Below are positions 61,426 through 64,000 of a stretch of DNA of 64,000 bases, piece by piece. Source of the DNA: Populus alba (Eukaryota; Streptophyta; Magnoliopsida; Malpighiales; Salicaceae); the NCBI RefSeq assembly GCF_005239225.2, contig NC_133284.1:6043770-6107769 (forward strand), given 5' to 3'. The notes under the pieces were generated by a model. That model was not told the origin of the DNA. It saw only the letters and a list, made by a program, of their open reading frames with translations, and searched no databases. Each line of letters starts with the position of its first letter. Within the stretch, counting starts at the first letter, position 1. A program made the translations under genes and the position numbers.

Positions 61426-62585
61426 TGATTGTAGATGTCAAAATGATTGGCTTTGATTGCTAAATGATTATTTGCATTGCTAAAGATGAATTTGTTTAGA
61501 TTGTTAATTTATCTAAAATTAGATAAGGAATGAGTCAAGCTTATCTTTTAGGATATAACATGATTATTTATGTAATTACTTAATTTGTTTGGATAAATTA
61601 TATAAGAAGTTCAGATAGAAGATAAATACAAGTTATTTGAAAAGAACTATTAGACAAGTGTTTTTATGAAACTCAAATAACAGTATTGTTATAACTCATT
61701 TTTGAGTTATTCCCTAACTCACATTTTTTTTTGTTCAAAAAAACAAATCCAAAAAAATATTATCAAAAAAAAATTTGATAGTGAAAAAGGATGTCAAAAT
61801 GCTTAAAAAATGGTCAAAAATTGGTCGAAGAGGTTTAAAAATACAAAAATTAAAATTTGACAGTATTTTATTGATTGATGATAGCCTTGTTGACAAAAAA
61901 AATTCAATTTGAGGAAGAAAAATCTAAAATCAAATGTTTATGGACTCAATTAAATTTTATTGAAGGTTTAATTGAATTTATGGAGATTTTGATTGCAAGA
62001 AAAATTTATTTTGAAGTTAGTTTGGGCTTTAATTGGAAGAAATTAAAGTTTTGTGGTCAAATTATAATTTTTTAGAGTTAATCTGGTCAATTCAGAGGCT
62101 TAATTGTATAAATATTGAAGTTTGATGGCCAATTAGAAACTTAATTGAAGAAATTCGAAACCAATGACCAAACTGGTCACACTATTATAGTGTGAAGAAG
62201 AATCTCAAGGAGAATTGTTCACTGAATAGTTGAAGAGCTTGTAGACTCCTAGATGGAGTTTCTATATTAACTGTTAGGAACTAAATGTTCCGGTTAGAAT
62301 GAAAATAGTTTAGAGATTATCGGGTATTTTTGCAAGTTACTACTAGACAAAATAGAGTGTTTGTATTAACAAGTAAGGTAATATAGTTATAAATAATTTG
62401 TAGTTAAAAATATTTCTCTTGTAATTTTCTAAACCAGTAAAAGTTGTATATTTTAGATTCGGCGCTCAAGAGGGTTTTTTTTTAATCTTTGGAAGAGTTC
62501 TTCAAAAGATTTTCTGTTTATAATCAAATAATTTTGTTATACTTATATTTATTGAATTACTGATGAGTTTTACAAAGAATTAACA
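61426..62585 (+). mobile_element. Probable 3' LTR of a degenerate LTR retrotransposon (~1.16 kb)
   Basis: A polypurine tract AAAAAGGG (61418-61425) directly precedes TGATTGTAGATGTCAAAA, a common start of plant LTRs. The sequence ends at ATTAACA (62579-62585), giving TG...CA bounds. Inside, 61960-62160 matches the inverse LTR-like block at 22260-22560. A matching 5' LTR was not found in the window, so the element is truncated or its partner has diverged. Confidence 0.5.
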
Positions 62586-63150
62586 AATTGCTTCTTAACA
62601 TTCATAGAACAGAAACAGGACTGCAATCCTACAAAAGGATAGGAATGTCTATTCACTTAAAAGAGCACCCGTTCATGAAAGAAGGGACCCCAAAAGGTCC
62701 ATGTAAAAAAGGTGCTTGCGATCAGAGGGGGCATGCAACGCGAAGTGGTAATCCAAAAAGGAGGGTTTATGGAAAGCTGCCTCCCTTTTCCCTTTGGAAT
62801 GATCAGCCGACAACCCACTATGGAGTATGGAGAGGCCGTGCCGAAACTATCCGGCAAGCCTACAAAAGGGATCTCTTCTCTCATTTTTTCCCTTTTTTTT
62901 TTATCCACCATCAGAGTAGACAAAAACTCTACCCTTTTATTCAAGACCTGTCCCTATCAAAAGATTGCGAAAGGAAGCACGTTGAGTGTTCTTGTTTCTG
63001 AAACGGGTTCAGAGAGGGAGAGAGTGGGGGATTTCATTGCATCTTTGTCGCACCTTGACCTTTTATTTTTCTCACCATCGCCTTATCTCAGCGGTCGATT
63101 CAGTTTAGCTTTATTGTGCTATGTGAATTTCTATATCTTGATAAATTAGA
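62586..63150. other. GC-richer patch, possibly organelle-derived (mitochondrial-like) DNA
   Basis: Composition jumps from strongly AT-rich to nearly balanced, with long complex sequence and no homopolymer decay. Three overlapping frames of 95-145 codons are open (62588-63001 +, 62712-63149 +, 62657-62944 -), unusual here and typical of high-complexity organelle DNA rather than of a gene. I do not recognise any protein in them. The style resembles plant mitochondrial intergenic DNA, which is inference. Confidence 0.35.
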
Positions 63151-64000
63151 AACGAAGTCATTTTGTTACGTTTTTCCGAAGTTAGCTCCATATAAATTAT
63201 TTTTAATCTTTTTACAGTATAATTTAAAATAAAACAAATAAATTCATAAAACAAAATTAATTGATATATATATATAAAGTAGTAGTAGCCTAAATACCCG
63301 TTCCCTGTCTTAAAAAAACACTGTAGCCTTAAAATATCTTTTTTATTTAAAAATAAAAATAAAAACCAAACGTTCTAGAAGGAGATGTGCAATTGTGATT
63401 ATCAATTTTTTAAGAATTCAAATTGATTAGCTAAGTGTATTCAAGTTATTTCATTCTTTTTATAAGCAAAATATGGAGGAATTTATCAAAATGTTTAATG
63501 GAAAAGTAACAAGAGGACTTGATTTCAAATATATCAAAATGCATGGAGATTAGATTTGAAATTGAGAATATAAAAAATAATTCTGGAAGGTTTGAGTAAA
63601 TACTTAGATATGTGGACTCGTGTTGTGCTGGGAATTAAATCATTTTTTCTTTTGCATAAAACAATGATGTTCAGACATCACAAGCATGTTTTAAAATAGA
63701 AAAACAAATATGCAATTCAAATTAGAGACCCGATTGATTCAAATAAGTTGATTTTATTTTAATTAAATGATAAAAAATAGACAACAAGATCAAAGGGATC
63801 AAATTAAAAAAAAAGTTACGATAACATGGAAAAAAAATCATTTTTCAAAGGGAGAAAAAAAAATATAGCTCAATTCCCAACCAACTAAATACAAAATAAT
63901 AAATTTGACAAAAACAAATCGACCCGAGTTAGCATGATAAAGTTGTAACTTCGGTAATAAGAGCATGATAACCTAATAGAAAATAAATGAAAAAACAATC
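63151..64000. other. AT-rich intergenic DNA
   Basis: No frame or element that I can support. Confidence 0.4.

Noticed and set aside
62588..63149. Overlapping frames of 137 and 145 codons (plus) and 95 codons (minus)
   Set aside because: Three mutually overlapping open frames with no recognisable protein are better explained by inserted high-complexity DNA than by a gene.
1..64000. CRISPR array, prophage or bacterial operon
   Set aside because: Introns, plant gene families and plant transposons show this is a plant nuclear sequence; no regularly spaced short repeats of CRISPR type occur.

Overview
The window is eukaryotic plant nuclear DNA: strongly AT-rich, spliced genes with GT/AG introns, and many transposable elements. 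The style of the repeats and SINEs, together with a JAZ10-type gene and a CYSTM gene, suggests a woody eudicot, most likely Populus or another member of the Salicaceae. That assignment is inference from sequence style and family knowledge, not a database match.

Layout. Bases 2-238 are the 3' end of a small zinc-ribbon-like protein gene. Bases 0.24-18 kb are almost gene-free and hold tandem duplications, LTR-like remnants, a hAT-type MITE with 8-bp target duplication, a degenerate ~55-60 bp minisatellite, and two copies of a long AT-rich repeat family. At 18.07-19.36 kb is a complete three-exon gene for a proline/histidine-rich CYSTM (cysteine-rich tail) protein, with a SINE inserted in its second intron. 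At 22-27 kb there is an LTR-like block and a Helitron-like element. At 27.56-29.87 kb is a complete six-exon JAZ10-type (TIFY) jasmonate repressor gene. Its last exon, only 37 nt, lies 1.3 kb beyond the others, across a transposon-filled 'Jas intron'. At 35.85-40.58 kb is a full-length but dead Ty1-copia retrotransposon on the minus strand, with LTRs, target duplication, primer-binding site and polypurine tract all visible. At 41.5-42.1 kb is a solo LTR with a 5-bp target duplication. At 43.38-45.76 kb is a frameshifted pentatricopeptide-repeat DYW pseudogene resembling Arabidopsis At5g13230. Bases 46-64 kb hold a second SINE, a Mutator-like MITE, a CACTA remnant, a degenerate transposon-protein gene with its LTR, and a GC-richer patch that may be organelle-derived.

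Only three loci look like functional protein genes: the partial zinc-ribbon gene, the CYSTM gene and JAZ10. They do not form an operon or pathway. Their only visible common theme is stress or hormone response, and that rests on family knowledge. I found no CRISPR array, rRNA gene, canonical tRNA gene or evident new biological system. The most interesting gene-level observation is the JAZ10 gene: a stop codon sits inside its Jas-intron donor, so intron retention would give a repressor lacking the PY degron end. The rest of the window is mainly a well-preserved record of several transposon classes.
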